Assembly (NCBI RefSeq): GCF_014879975.1
Contig: NZ_CP062501.1
Location: 1,550,001 to 1,614,000, forward strand
DNA length: 64,000 nt
Origin: Vibrio bathopelagicus
Lineage (GTDB): Bacteria; Pseudomonadota; Gammaproteobacteria; Enterobacterales; Vibrionaceae
Direction: 5' to 3'
In this document: positions 27,191-36,157 of the stretch, one piece after another
Layout: the number at the start of each line of letters is the position of its first letter
Numbering within the stretch: position 1 is the stretch's first letter
The notes under the pieces: model-generated
What the model was told of the DNA's origin: nothing
What the model saw: the letters and a program-made list of their open reading frames with translations, nothing else
Databases searched by the model: none
Position numbers and translations under genes: made by a program

Positions 27191-27247
27191 TATTTGATGT
27201 TTGGATTGTTGTTTCCAAGCTATTGAGTCATTGAACTAAGTCAGGTT

Positions 27248-27685
27248 CTAGCCCTTATTAGACATCAACGCTTCTGCGGTCGCATCTTGAATAGACAAGA
27301 ACAACGAAGTCACTTGGCCTGTTGGAGAACGCATCGGATTCAGTGTCACGTTCTGATACATGAAATCAGCTTGTTGAGTTACAGGGCGAACATTGCGGCA
27401 CTTAAACAGATAAGGCCTTTGTTGCCATGTAATGAAGCTGCGACAGCCTAGATCGTAGACTGGCTTAGTTTTGAGCCTAAACCACTCTTCAGGGATTTCA
27501 GGGAACAGTTCAAAGATAGACTTACCAATAGCATCATGCGATTGCTTACCGCTATGGTGCGTCATGAAGCCATTCCAAACTTGTACCTGAAAGTCACGGT
27601 TAATGACCACCAGCCCCATATCGACGTTTTGAACCATGTCCACCATCCAGTGGAACTGTTCAAATTCAGCAGGAAGATTCAGCAT
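27248..27685 (-). CDS. Single-domain PAS protein
   Basis: A 145-residue cytoplasmic protein consisting of one PAS domain (MVQNVDMGLVVINRDFQVQVWNGFMTHHSGKQSHDAIGKSIFELFPEI) with a C-terminal PAC-like part (NVTLNPMRSPTGQVTSLFLSIQDATAEA). There is no kinase, GGDEF or DNA-binding domain. GGAG lies eight bases before the ATG. It starts one base after the stop of the REC-CheC gene, so the two are translationally coupled and presumably act together. Ligand and output are unknown. Confidence 0.85.
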   Translation of the reverse strand: MLNLPAEFEQFHWMVDMVQNVDMGLVVINRDFQVQVWNGFMTHHSGKQSHDAIGKSIFELFPEIPEEWFRLKTKPVYDLGCRSFITWQQRPYLFKCRNVRPVTQQADFMYQNVTLNPMRSPTGQVTSLFLSIQDATAEALMSNKG

Positions 27686-27686
27686 A

Positions 27687-28691
27687 TTAAAACTCCTCCA
27701 TTAGGTAGGCCAATTTGTTATCTAGAAGAGGCAGAGACTCATCAACGAACATAAATAGAAGATCACAACGGATTGAAGTGCCATCAATGTTGTAGCTAAC
27801 TTCAAACGTCATGGTCTTCTTAAACGAGCCGCTGGTATTTTCAATGACAGAATCAATCGAGATGTGTTGCCCTAGCAGAACCGGAGAGCTTTGGAAAAAA
27901 CGTACTTCTGATTGTTCCCCTAGTCCATTCAAGAATGAACCAACAAGGATGTTCGACACATCCATAAGCAATTCTAATTCTTCTAGCTGTTCACTTTCGG
28001 TTGGTACCTTCATGAGCTTTTTAAGATCGCTCACACTGGAATCACTCAGTAAGACTAACGCTTCACCCGCAATGCCTTCTCCACTGAAGCCTTGGCAAAC
28101 ACCCGAAACTTGGTCGTTGTCTGCTAGATCACGAAGTGCCATGTGCAATTCACTGACTTCGAAGATGTTTACGTTCGGCAGTGGTAAATGGACAAATACA
28201 TTAAAGTGACGCGCCAGTGCATCGGCTGCTCGGCCTATCGCTACGTTCGCCACTTCCATATAGATATCGCGCCTACGGAGAATTGGCAGCTCTAATGGGC
28301 TAGGAATAACGAGTTGCGGCTGTTTTGGTGGCTCAACATGCTCACGTAAAATCGTTTTTAGCGCTTCTTTATCAATCGGCTTTTGCAGAAAGGCTTTCGC
28401 CCCAAGTTCCATGACTTTCTGTTGAGCTTTTGGCTGGATATCACCAGACACGACAACCACAGGCGTTGGGTCGCCTAGTCGCTTCATCTCTTCCAGAGTT
28501 CCATACCCATCTAACTCAGGCATGGTGAGGTCGAGGAACATCAATTGGAATTTCTGTTGTGCTAGCTTTTCAAGCGCATCTAGCCCATGGACAGCAAAGG
28601 TTATATCCGCATTAAGAGAAGCAGGCAGTGAGCGCGCCATCTGCTTCCTTGCTAACGCAGAATCATCACATATAAGAACTGGGAACGACAT
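27687..28691 (-). CDS. Response regulator fused to a CheC-like phosphatase domain
   Basis: A 334-residue protein: REC domain (1-118) with acidic pair Asp9-Asp10, phospho-acceptor Asp54 in FLDLTMPELDG, Ser82 and Lys104, then a ~200-residue CheC/CheX-like domain. The second CheC half keeps the N-x22-P spacing of the active-site motif (DVSN ... SSP), though the usual Glu is Asp. CheC-type proteins dephosphorylate CheY-P. A self-contained receiver-phosphatase could tune a chemotaxis or other phosphorelay signal, which is inference. No histidine kinase is next to it; the PAS gene follows by one base. Confidence 0.85.
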   Translation of the reverse strand: MSFPVLICDDSALARKQMARSLPASLNADITFAVHGLDALEKLAQQKFQLMFLDLTMPELDGYGTLEEMKRLGDPTPVVVVSGDIQPKAQQKVMELGAKAFLQKPIDKEALKTILREHVEPPKQPQLVIPSPLELPILRRRDIYMEVANVAIGRAADALARHFNVFVHLPLPNVNIFEVSELHMALRDLADNDQVSGVCQGFSGEGIAGEALVLLSDSSVSDLKKLMKVPTESEQLEELELLMDVSNILVGSFLNGLGEQSEVRFFQSSPVLLGQHISIDSVIENTSGSFKKTMTFEVSYNIDGTSIRCDLLFMFVDESLPLLDNKLAYLMEEF

Positions 28692-29026
28692 AAATGCACC
28701 ACCGACAAATTAAAGCTAATTCGGACGAGTGTAACAGAACATTATGGTATCAGGTACGGGGTGAATGGATTTATATGTAGATTATTAGTAAGAATGATGA
28801 AACAAGCAGGTAAGTTATTATCTCGCATTATTCTTTATGAAAAACAATATGCTACAAAGATAATAACAACTCGATATTGTGGAGTATTCACACTATTTTA
28901 TTAAATCAAAGCCTTAATAAGTCAGTTTATTAAGGCTCGGTTTACTCATGCATTTATCGCTTTTATATATCCGATACAAGAGAGCGAATGCAAGATGTCT
29001 TATACATCAGAGCAAATACAAACAAG
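28692..29026. other. Intergenic region with one terminator-like hairpin
   Basis: No gene recognised. It contains the promoter of the REC-CheC operon and the hairpin at 28910-28937. Confidence 0.45.
28910..28937 (-). terminator. Hairpin downstream of the small membrane-protein gene
   Basis: AGCCTTAATAA / TTATTAAGGCT stem; on the minus strand it is followed by TTGATTT, a weak U tract. Confidence 0.5.
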
Positions 29027-29272
29027 CTAGAACTGGTATGAAGGCCACAGGATCAGTAATGCGAAACGTATCACCACGGCAAAGACCAATAAAGCGATGC
29101 CTAAACGGTACCATTTGTATTCCGCAATATTCATTGGGATACGCTTATAAAACATAGTAATCACGCCCTTCCAATCACTACTGCGTCTTCCGTACTGCAT
29201 CATGCTCGTCAAAACAAACAGTGCGCCAAGCACTAACATTCCTTTTTCAGCCCAGAACAATCCAACTTCCAT
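29027..29272 (-). CDS. Small two-helix membrane protein
   Basis: An 81-residue protein from the ATG at 29272 (AAGGA eight bases ahead; a longer TTG start at 29302 is unlikely). Two hydrophobic segments (AEKGMLVLGALFVLTSM and YRLGIALLVFAVVIRFALLILW) flank a basic loop (YGRRSSDWKGVITMFYKRIP). No family recognised. It is a single gene with a weak hairpin about 90 bp downstream. Confidence 0.6.
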   Translation of the reverse strand: MEVGLFWAEKGMLVLGALFVLTSMMQYGRRSSDWKGVITMFYKRIPMNIAEYKWYRLGIALLVFAVVIRFALLILWPSYQF

Positions 29273-29498
29273 TTGTGTATTCCTTGATAAAACGGTGAGC
29301 AACTCAAATCATTCTAGTCACCTTTGCGCTCGGTTTCTGTAAGACCAAGGTCTAACTTGTTCTGTGTCTACGAGAACGTAACTTTCTGAACATAGCTTTC
29401 TGAACGTAATCAGTTAGACGCACTTAACTGAACAGCGTGTTCATATCGAGTTCAGCTCCGCCGTCTATACTCTTGTTTCCACTAACAGGAGAAACTCA

Positions 29499-29954
29499 AT
29501 GAAATCACTGAAAAAGTCGCTTTGTGTATTAACTGCTTCAGCTTTACTCGTTACCGCTCCGTTTGTGAGTGCTTCAACACCACAACAACCGCCGCAACCA
29601 GCGCTTAGCCCACTGCAAATGGTTATTGCTTCTTTGAATCTAACTGAAGAGCAACAAGCGGAAGTGTTCTCTCTTGTTGAAGATTATCAATCCGATAGAA
29701 CAGAAATTGATATGGAGAGCGCGATAGAACTGAAGAAGAAACAGGTCAGCCTGGTGACTCAACCTGATTTTGATGAAGCCGAGATGGAAAAAGTCATCGA
29801 CACAGTTCAAGCCACTGAGAAGTCAATGGTGATGCAAGAAATGCGTCTTAAGAACAACATCTATAACGTGTTAACTGAAGCGCAAAAAGAGCAATTCAAA
29901 ACGATGATGAAATCAGCGCTGACGGGTGGAAAACCTCCTGTTGGAAAACAATAG
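29499..29954 (+). CDS. Spy/CpxP-like periplasmic protein
   Basis: A 151-residue protein with a signal peptide (1-26, APFVSAS) and a helical mature part bearing two LTxxQ motifs, LTEEQQAEVF and LTEAQKEQF, the hallmark of the Spy/CpxP family. Spy is an ATP-independent periplasmic chaperone and CpxP an envelope-stress regulator; which role applies is unknown. CAGGAGAAACTC precedes the ATG. The upstream 190 bp contains two copies of CTTTCTGAAC (about 29389 and 29403) that could be regulatory. Own terminator downstream. Confidence 0.8.
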   Translation: MKSLKKSLCVLTASALLVTAPFVSASTPQQPPQPALSPLQMVIASLNLTEEQQAEVFSLVEDYQSDRTEIDMESAIELKKKQVSLVTQPDFDEAEMEKVIDTVQATEKSMVMQEMRLKNNIYNVLTEAQKEQFKTMMKSALTGGKPPVGKQ

Positions 29955-30016
29955 ACAGCTCTGCCCTGATATAGATTCCCTTTCCCCCACGAATAAAAGG
30001 GATCGAAACAGACAAC

Positions 30017-30052
30017 AAAAAGCCGCAGTCACCTTAATGACTGCGGCTTTTT
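30017..30052 (+). terminator. Terminator of the Spy-like gene
   Basis: AAAAAGCCGCAGTCA / TGACTGCGGCTTTTT, a 15-bp perfect stem with T tract. Confidence 0.9.
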
Positions 30053-30149
30053 ATCGAAGGTTCTTCATCGACAGCAGAGAAGTTTTGTCAATTGGCCTAT
30101 ATGGCAGATCAATACGCATGCTTAAAAATAGATCAGCCTCTCAACTTAT

Positions 30150-31502
30150 TTACGTGTAAGCATGATTAGACAGATCCGGAGACTTGCTGTTCTTTTGAAT
30201 AACACGCATCAATTGGATAAGCAGCAGAATACCTGTGACACCTAAACCAACACCGATCCCGCCCCAGATCCCTGCTAATTCGAATTTTGGCATCAGATAC
30301 CAAGCGGCAGGCAGGCCAAACGCCCAGTAGCCAATGGCTGTCATCACGGTTGGCATTGAGACAATTTTCATCCCTCTTAGCAAGTTAATCGCCAGTAGTT
30401 GCCAAGCATCAACAATAAAGCACAGAGCAACGACCCAAATAACAGAAGCCAACAGCGAAGTCATCGCGCCAGTGCCATCGTCTAACTTAAAAATAGAAGC
30501 GATCATTTCAGGCCATATGATGAACACGGCTGACAGCGCTACGCTCAATACCGACACCAAAATAAAGCTTAGAATCGAGGTTCTTTTGATTCCTTCGTAG
30601 TTACCCGCGCCAAAATCGCGACCAACCAAAATAGCGGCAGCTTGTGAGAAACCAAAGTTGAAGTTCCAAGTAAAGCTTAAACATTGAAGCAGAATTTGAT
30701 GCAGAGCTAACGAAGCGATACTGATCGTACCCGCCATTAATGTACCGCCGTATATCAAGCCATGCTCAAGTAAAGCCGCTAGCCCAATAGGTAAACCCAT
30801 CATTAATAAAGGGCTCATCAGCTTAATAGAGTACTCTTCGGTATTTAACCAAGGGGCGAATTGCTTGAACTCGTCACGGTTGAACACCCAAACCGTGTAT
30901 CCAACCATCACGATAAATGCCGCGATAGCCGTACCTAAACCCAAACCTGTTAAGCCCATATCAAGTTGGAACGTGAGGAAGTAGCTCACAGGCACGTTTA
31001 GAATTACGGTGATCACAGACATCACGAGAATTGATCGCACATTGCCAAACGCACTGGTTAAGCCACGAAGCACCAACAAGATAAGTGAAGGCAACATCAC
31101 CCATTTCAAGGCGTGCACATATTCCATGGCTAAGGTGATCACTTCTGGTGGCTGTTTTGCTGCTTCTAATACCAACGGAGCAAACCAGAAACTGGCCATT
31201 AAAATCACGCTGAGCACGAATGCCAACATGGTTGCGCCTTTCACCGCCAATCTGATTTGTGTATTACCAAACTCTGGGCGAGCGACGCGCTGACCATAAG
31301 CGATCGCGATCAGGTTAGCGACACAGCCTACCGTGCTGCTCGCAATAATAAAGATGAAAAAGTAGATAGAGGCACCCAAGCCACCAGCCGCTAGGGCTGA
31401 CACGCTGATTCGCGACATCATCCAAACATCAGTAAGGACTAAAGCCATGGATATCAGCTGTGAAATGATCAAAGGGAATGCAAGAGTGAGTATTTTTTTC
31501 AT
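30150..31502 (-). CDS. MATE-family multidrug efflux transporter
   Basis: About 450 residues with twelve membrane segments in two MATE repeats. The first is LAFPLIISQLISMALVLTDVWMMSRISVSALAAGGLGAS. The preferred ATG at 31502 has TGAGG five bases ahead and gives the normal family length; the frame's earlier ATG at 31577 would add 25 hydrophilic residues and leave only 24 bp for the divergent promoter. These pumps export cationic drugs or metabolites using sodium or protons. Divergent from a LysR-type regulator that probably controls it. Confidence 0.9.
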   Translation of the reverse strand: MKKILTLAFPLIISQLISMALVLTDVWMMSRISVSALAAGGLGASIYFFIFIIASSTVGCVANLIAIAYGQRVARPEFGNTQIRLAVKGATMLAFVLSVILMASFWFAPLVLEAAKQPPEVITLAMEYVHALKWVMLPSLILLVLRGLTSAFGNVRSILVMSVITVILNVPVSYFLTFQLDMGLTGLGLGTAIAAFIVMVGYTVWVFNRDEFKQFAPWLNTEEYSIKLMSPLLMMGLPIGLAALLEHGLIYGGTLMAGTISIASLALHQILLQCLSFTWNFNFGFSQAAAILVGRDFGAGNYEGIKRTSILSFILVSVLSVALSAVFIIWPEMIASIFKLDDGTGAMTSLLASVIWVVALCFIVDAWQLLAINLLRGMKIVSMPTVMTAIGYWAFGLPAAWYLMPKFELAGIWGGIGVGLGVTGILLLIQLMRVIQKNSKSPDLSNHAYT

Positions 31503-31601
31503 GAGCGCCTCAGTTAATTCGCCCAAAATACGATCGATGAGGCTGGCGTTCAATTGATAAATTTGCGACTCTAGCATTCCATAAACTCATGCGAACAAAT
31601 T

Positions 31602-32555
31602 ATGACCCCTTATCCTAGCTTGCCATCCTCACATAATGGCTTAAAAGCCTTCGAAGCGGCTGCAAGACTGATGAGCTTTACGTTGGCTGCTGATGAGCTC
31701 AACGTGACACAGAGTGCAATCAGCCGTCAGATCAAACAGCTTGAAGATGATCTAAACGCATCACTGATCATTCGTAAGCATCGAGCCATAGAGTTAACGG
31801 TACAAGGTCATGATCTGTATGTGGCTTTGCGTGAAAGCTACGGCAATATCGAATCGGTGATCGCATCTTGGAGTGAGCCAAAACAGAAACGTATTGTGAT
31901 CAAAGCGACCTTGAGTTTTGCTACGCGGGTGTTGATCTCCAAGGTTCGAGAATTGAACGAGCGTTACTCTGATTATGAGATCGTTATTGTTCCTGTGATT
32001 GAAGAGGATGAAGCGATCAACAGCAGCGAGTACGACTTGTTGATCTTCCACACTCGATTCAAAAAACGATACGACAACGCTCCTGACATCACTTTCTTGC
32101 GTGAAGAGTTCATGGCACCAGTCTGCTCTACGAGTTTAACCACTAAAGACACTGACCTCGATTCGATCTTAACCATGCCACGACTGCACCCGACCTTAGA
32201 TCACCATGACTGGAAAGTATGGTTAGCCGATGTCGAGTTCCCACCGAAAAAACCGGTCAGGAATACCAGTTTCTTGTCTTTGGATATGGCGCTCAGTGCT
32301 TGTTTGTCAGGTGAAGGCGTCACGGTGACGGATTTGCTGTTAGTTTTGCAGGATCTTCAACGAGGCTTCTTGTATTGCCCAGAGAATGCAAAGATCCAGA
32401 ACAGTGCGTGGACTTATTTCATCCACCAACGCACTCATTCACCTGTCATCGATGACCTTATCGAATGGCTTAAAGAAGAGACGACAAAAGAAATCGAGTT
32501 ACTGAAAGCATTATCCCATCAAAACCATTGGTCAGGTGTAATCCAAGATCATTAA
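31602..32555 (+). CDS. LysR-family regulator (GcvA-like)
   Basis: A 317-residue regulator with the GcvA/AmpR-type N-terminus LPSSHNGLKAFEAAARLMSFTLAADELNVTQSAISRQIKQLED (HTH at ~8-65) and an effector domain to ~300. It is divergent from the MATE exporter gene with about 100 bp between the preferred starts, suggesting local control of the exporter. No clear T-N11-A palindrome stands out in the gap. Target and ligand are inferred or unknown. Confidence 0.88.
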   Translation: MTPYPSLPSSHNGLKAFEAAARLMSFTLAADELNVTQSAISRQIKQLEDDLNASLIIRKHRAIELTVQGHDLYVALRESYGNIESVIASWSEPKQKRIVIKATLSFATRVLISKVRELNERYSDYEIVIVPVIEEDEAINSSEYDLLIFHTRFKKRYDNAPDITFLREEFMAPVCSTSLTTKDTDLDSILTMPRLHPTLDHHDWKVWLADVEFPPKKPVRNTSFLSLDMALSACLSGEGVTVTDLLLVLQDLQRGFLYCPENAKIQNSAWTYFIHQRTHSPVIDDLIEWLKEETTKEIELLKALSHQNHWSGVIQDH

Positions 32556-32688
32556 AGGCTCGGTGACTAAAAACCCAAAATAATATTAACCTTATAATTC
32601 TTAACGTTTATTTATTGATTCGAATGACCTATCTTACGCCTTATGAACCAGTACACAGATATTGGCATCTTATTCTTAGGAGAAAGTC

Positions 32689-33810
32689 ATGGAACAACAA
32701 CGTCTAAAAATCGCGATTATCGGCGCAGGACTTAATGGTTTAGCACTCGCATTATCACTGCGTACATTTGGTATTAAAGCTCGAATATACGAAAAAGCGG
32801 AACAGCCGCGTGCAGATGGTACCGGCATCATCATGTGGCCAGAAGGCATGCAAGTGCTTGCGGCACTGGTTGGTGTCGACAAAGTAAAAGCCGCATGTAA
32901 CCAAGTCGATACCATCTCGACATTAACGGCGACAGGATTACCCATCAACACGCTCAACATGAGCGACTCTCCAAGCAAAGCCAACGCGCCTATTGGTTTG
33001 TTTCACCGCAGCCGTTTATACCAACTGCTATTGAATGAATTAGGTGATGATTGCATTGCAACCAACCAACACTGCACGGTAGCTCAAGACAGCGAACAGC
33101 CGCAGATTCTTATTAATGGCGAACCACTTGATGCAGATATTATTGTCGGTGCCGATGGTGTGTTCTCTCAAGTAAGAAAATTTGTGGCACCTGATGTGTC
33201 TCTAAGACAACCGAACGTCTACTGCTGCCGCGGTGAGATTGATTTCAAAACACCAGAGATCAGTGATGAAGAGTGTTATGTATTCGCAGGTGATAAATCT
33301 CGCATTGTAACCTACACCTATGACCGAGAAACCCAAGGTAAATACTGGTTTGCTGCGTGCGCCGTAAAAGAAGGTGAGACGCTTTCTAAGCAAACCGTGT
33401 TAGAGCAATTCGCTCACTACCCTAGTTATTTACTAGATATGATTCGAGATACGCCAGAATCAAAAATCTTACCTTCTCCCCTTACTGATGTTGCCCCATT
33501 CGATACTTGGTATCGTGATAATGCGGTTTTACTCGGAGATTCATGTTGCGCTGTATTGCCAACCATGGGTATCGGTTTTAGCTTAGGTATTGAGAACGCT
33601 TATGTGCTAGCACAAAGTATTGCCTCTAACTTTGAAGGCACAGAGCACGCTTTCAAACGTTACCAACAGCGTGCTCAACAACGATCTCACGAGCTGCAAA
33701 ACATTACACACCGCCTCAGTGAACTGACTTACAAAGATCAGTTCAACCCAGTTGAAGTGGCAGAGCTTTACCAACAGTTCGCCATCGCGAATAGCCGCTC
33801 GCCTTTTTAA
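32689..33810 (+). CDS. FAD-dependent monooxygenase
   Basis: A 373-residue class-A flavin monooxygenase. The Rossmann GxGxxG is IAIIGAGLNGLALALSL (~8-24), with Glu at the adenosine ribose position (YEKAE), the DG motif is IIVGADGVFSQVRK (~150) and the GD motif is AVLLGDSCCAVLPTMGIGFSLGIENAYVLA (~280-305). Such enzymes hydroxylate aromatic or polycyclic compounds with NAD(P)H; the substrate is unknown. AGGAGAAAGTC precedes the ATG. Stand-alone gene with its own terminator. Confidence 0.9.
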   Translation: MEQQRLKIAIIGAGLNGLALALSLRTFGIKARIYEKAEQPRADGTGIIMWPEGMQVLAALVGVDKVKAACNQVDTISTLTATGLPINTLNMSDSPSKANAPIGLFHRSRLYQLLLNELGDDCIATNQHCTVAQDSEQPQILINGEPLDADIIVGADGVFSQVRKFVAPDVSLRQPNVYCCRGEIDFKTPEISDEECYVFAGDKSRIVTYTYDRETQGKYWFAACAVKEGETLSKQTVLEQFAHYPSYLLDMIRDTPESKILPSPLTDVAPFDTWYRDNAVLLGDSCCAVLPTMGIGFSLGIENAYVLAQSIASNFEGTEHAFKRYQQRAQQRSHELQNITHRLSELTYKDQFNPVEVAELYQQFAIANSRSPF

Positions 33811-33843
33811 CGGCTTAATGCGCTAGCAATGCATTCTCTGCTA

Positions 33844-33873
33844 GAAAAGCCGCAGTATTAGCTGCGGCTTTTT
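33844..33873. terminator. Bidirectional terminator between monooxygenase and amylase genes
   Basis: AAAAGCCGCAG / CTGCGGCTTTTT stem with A and T tracts; placed between convergent genes. Confidence 0.85.
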
Positions 33874-33929
33874 AGGTTGTTGGCTTTGCTCACAGTTACC
33901 TAATGACTGCTAGCTATGAATGCTAAACA

Positions 33930-35330
33930 CTACAACTTAAACATACGCGCACTGCGTGGTGGTAAGTTGAAGGTGTGATAACGAGAAGTCACAGTTTCTG
34001 TCGCGCTGCTTAATACGTCTTTGTATTGAACATTCCAGTTAAATTCATGCTGGTAAGTATCAACCGTCACCCCACGAGTTTCGCCACACTTATTAATACC
34101 AACCACACCTTCTTTGCCTCGCTTGAACAGCAAAGTACATTGGTCGCTCGCGATCATCGTCATTGTTTTACCTTGCATCGCATTGTGGAAGCTCAACATA
34201 TTTTTCATTGTCGAACTGTTCCAAACATTGCCCCAACGACCGTTATCCTTATCTTCTGAATCAGGAAGATCATCGCTGTAGATCAACGGCGTGCCACCGT
34301 CTTTACCAAGGATATAAGCGTAAGCGAGCTGCTCATCTTGTGGATCCATGATTTGATAACGGAAGCCGTCATTAGTTGGAATATCATGCGTGATGGCGAA
34401 GGTGATCGAGCGATTGTCATCCAATGCTTGGCCGTACGCTTTTGGATCATGCAGTTGGTTCATACCACCACCCATAGAGAATGCCGAGCGAATCGATGCA
34501 AACAACGGGAAATCGTACGCAGAGTGATTGGTGTTGTTTAGGTATGGCGCTAGGAACGACTCATAGCCGCTATTCCCTGCTCCACCACTGGTAATGACTT
34601 CACCAAACACATGCATGTTCGCTGTAATCTCAGACGTAAACACTTGGTCGATTTGGTACTGGCTCATGTGTTTCACCGCATCAATTCGGAAACCTTTGAT
34701 GCCCATGTCCTTTAACGCTTTCAGATATAAACGCTGTTGTGAAACCACCCAGTTATTTGGATCTAGATCCGGAAGACCCACATCACCATCGGCGCCACAT
34801 AAACGCCAGTATTGAACATGGCCAGGGTCGTTCCAATCCGAAATACAGCCTGCGGCATGGAAGTCATTAGCCGAGACAAAGCCTTGTGCTAGGTTGCCAA
34901 ACAGAGTCTGGTTGGCATAGTAGCTTGAACGGCTAGCATAGTCGTTTAGCACTTCAGTGCCAGGGTAATCCAAGTCACTTCGCTTCCAACTTTCATTCGC
35001 CATATGGTTCAGCACTACATCAGCGTAAACATCAACGCCCACAACTTTGAGTGCGGCGATCATTGCGGCCAAATCTTGTTTATTGCCCAAAGGAGAGTCG
35101 ATGGTACGCAAATCTTGAGGTTGGTAACGCGCCCACCATTGGCTGCCACTGGATTTCATTGCCGGAGCAACCAGTACTTTCTTATAACCGGCTTGAGCAA
35201 TTTGATTGGCGTTGGTCGTCACATCTGAATACTTCCAGTTGAAAGCATGCAGGATGGTGTCGGCATAAGTGGCTGAACTAAAAGAGCAAAGCGCGAGTGT
35301 GGATATGAGTAGGGTATTTATTGGTTTCAT
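33930..35330 (-). CDS. Secreted alpha-amylase, GH13
   Basis: A 466-residue glycoside hydrolase with signal peptide (1-23, SSATYA) that hydrolyses alpha-1,4 glucans outside the cytoplasm. The four GH13 regions are present: DVVLNHM (Asp104), GFRIDAVKH with nucleophile Asp217, VFGEVI with acid/base Glu244, and FAITHDIPT with transition-state Asp316. The C-terminal all-beta domain ends in NLPPRSARMFKL. It is close in layout to short bacterial amylases without a starch-binding domain. The 315 bp upstream contains several inverted repeats. No maltose operon adjoins. Confidence 0.93.
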   Translation of the reverse strand: MKPINTLLISTLALCSFSSATYADTILHAFNWKYSDVTTNANQIAQAGYKKVLVAPAMKSSGSQWWARYQPQDLRTIDSPLGNKQDLAAMIAALKVVGVDVYADVVLNHMANESWKRSDLDYPGTEVLNDYASRSSYYANQTLFGNLAQGFVSANDFHAAGCISDWNDPGHVQYWRLCGADGDVGLPDLDPNNWVVSQQRLYLKALKDMGIKGFRIDAVKHMSQYQIDQVFTSEITANMHVFGEVITSGGAGNSGYESFLAPYLNNTNHSAYDFPLFASIRSAFSMGGGMNQLHDPKAYGQALDDNRSITFAITHDIPTNDGFRYQIMDPQDEQLAYAYILGKDGGTPLIYSDDLPDSEDKDNGRWGNVWNSSTMKNMLSFHNAMQGKTMTMIASDQCTLLFKRGKEGVVGINKCGETRGVTVDTYQHEFNWNVQYKDVLSSATETVTSRYHTFNLPPRSARMFKL

Positions 35331-35532
35331 AAAAATGTCTCTTATTATCTATTCATAGAAATAATAAGAAGGCAAAAACCAATTGAAACCAAAATAAGTC
35401 AGAGTTGAATTAGGGTCACTCTCTGTTGGGGTTGACTTTATAAAATTGAGCCATGGTAGAGGTTCTGTAGAGGCCTATTGAATGATAACAATCCCTTAGT
35501 CATCAAGTCAGAAGTATCGTGTAAGTAATAAA

Positions 35533-35565
35533 GAGTCCACACCTTACTGGATTGGTGTGAAACTC
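35533..35565. repeat. Inverted repeat upstream of amylase gene
   Basis: GAGT-c-CACACC pairs with GGTGTG-aa-ACTC; directly followed by a second hairpin. Confidence 0.5.
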
Positions 35566-35567
35566 TC

Positions 35568-35599
35568 ATTGTTGAGGTACCTTTCGATACCTCAACAAT
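35568..35599. repeat. Perfect 12-bp inverted repeat downstream of the DUF1330 gene
   Basis: ATTGTTGAGGTA / TACCTCAACAAT around an 8-base loop. No T tract on either strand, so it may be a factor-independent 3' end or a regulatory site. Confidence 0.55.
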
Positions 35600-35645
35600 A
35601 CTGATCGACCTCAATATTAGTCTAATTAGTTCAGATCAAATTGGG

Positions 35646-35990
35646 TTAATCAAGGCTATAACTGGACTCATCAAACCCTTCGGTGATGAACGTAAAATTA
35701 GGTGGGATAACATTTGTTCTTAAGTGTTTAATGCTCTGATACTCCTCTGAATACCAAAACTCTCTGAGCTTCTCCATCGATTCGAACTTAAACAAAGTAA
35801 ATTTCGCCTTTTGATTAGGCCACTGCCCTTCCACCAGTTCTATATTTTGCTCTAACGAGCCTGCTATCAGAACCTCTGCACCAGATTTTTCAATTAGCGG
35901 ATGAACCGCTTCGAAGTAATCGTTGAGTGAGCCATGATCGTCTTCAAAAATTGAACTGCATACTAGGTAAGCTGGAGTAGGATTTGTCAT
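35646..35990 (-). CDS. DUF1330 family protein
   Basis: A 114-residue protein with a ferredoxin-like dimeric alpha/beta-barrel pattern: AYLVCSSIFEDDHGSLNDYFEAVHPLIEKSGAEVLIAG, then FKFESMEKLREFWYSEEYQSIKHLR, the DUF1330 signature. Function of the family is not established; such small barrels often bind or modify small aromatic molecules. AAGGCAAAATACA precedes the ATG. Stand-alone gene. Confidence 0.82.
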   Translation of the reverse strand: MTNPTPAYLVCSSIFEDDHGSLNDYFEAVHPLIEKSGAEVLIAGSLEQNIELVEGQWPNQKAKFTLFKFESMEKLREFWYSEEYQSIKHLRTNVIPPNFTFITEGFDESSYSLD

Positions 35991-36157
35991 TGTATTTTGC
36001 CTTTGTGTTGTAAGTTGATTTCAGCTTACAAGTTCAAGTTAACTTTAAGTCAATAGCCTTTTATCTACTACTCAAAGAATATTAAACAGTCAAAGGTTTT
36101 GGTCGACAATACCAAACTAAGCTATGATTCCTTTTCCCTCAGCCTATTGATATTTTT

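Larger units (their letters stand above)
26456..27247. other. Long noncoding stretch upstream of guaC
   Basis: About 790 bp without a convincing gene. It contains the guaC promoter, a PurR-box-like site at 26626-26641 (GCGCAATCGTTTTCCT), very AT-rich DNA, a pair of AGGCTAAAA repeats near 27090-27120, and the terminator of the response-regulator operon at 27160-27190. A plus-strand frame at 26680-26943 begins GTG without a ribosome site and is probably chance. A small RNA is possible but not shown. Confidence 0.5.
35331..35645. other. Amylase upstream region with three inverted repeats
   Basis: No gene. Inverted repeats: CTTATTAT / ATAATAAG at about 35340-35368 near the amylase start, and two adjacent hairpins at 35533-35565 and 35568-35599 (separate entries). 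Confidence 0.5.
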
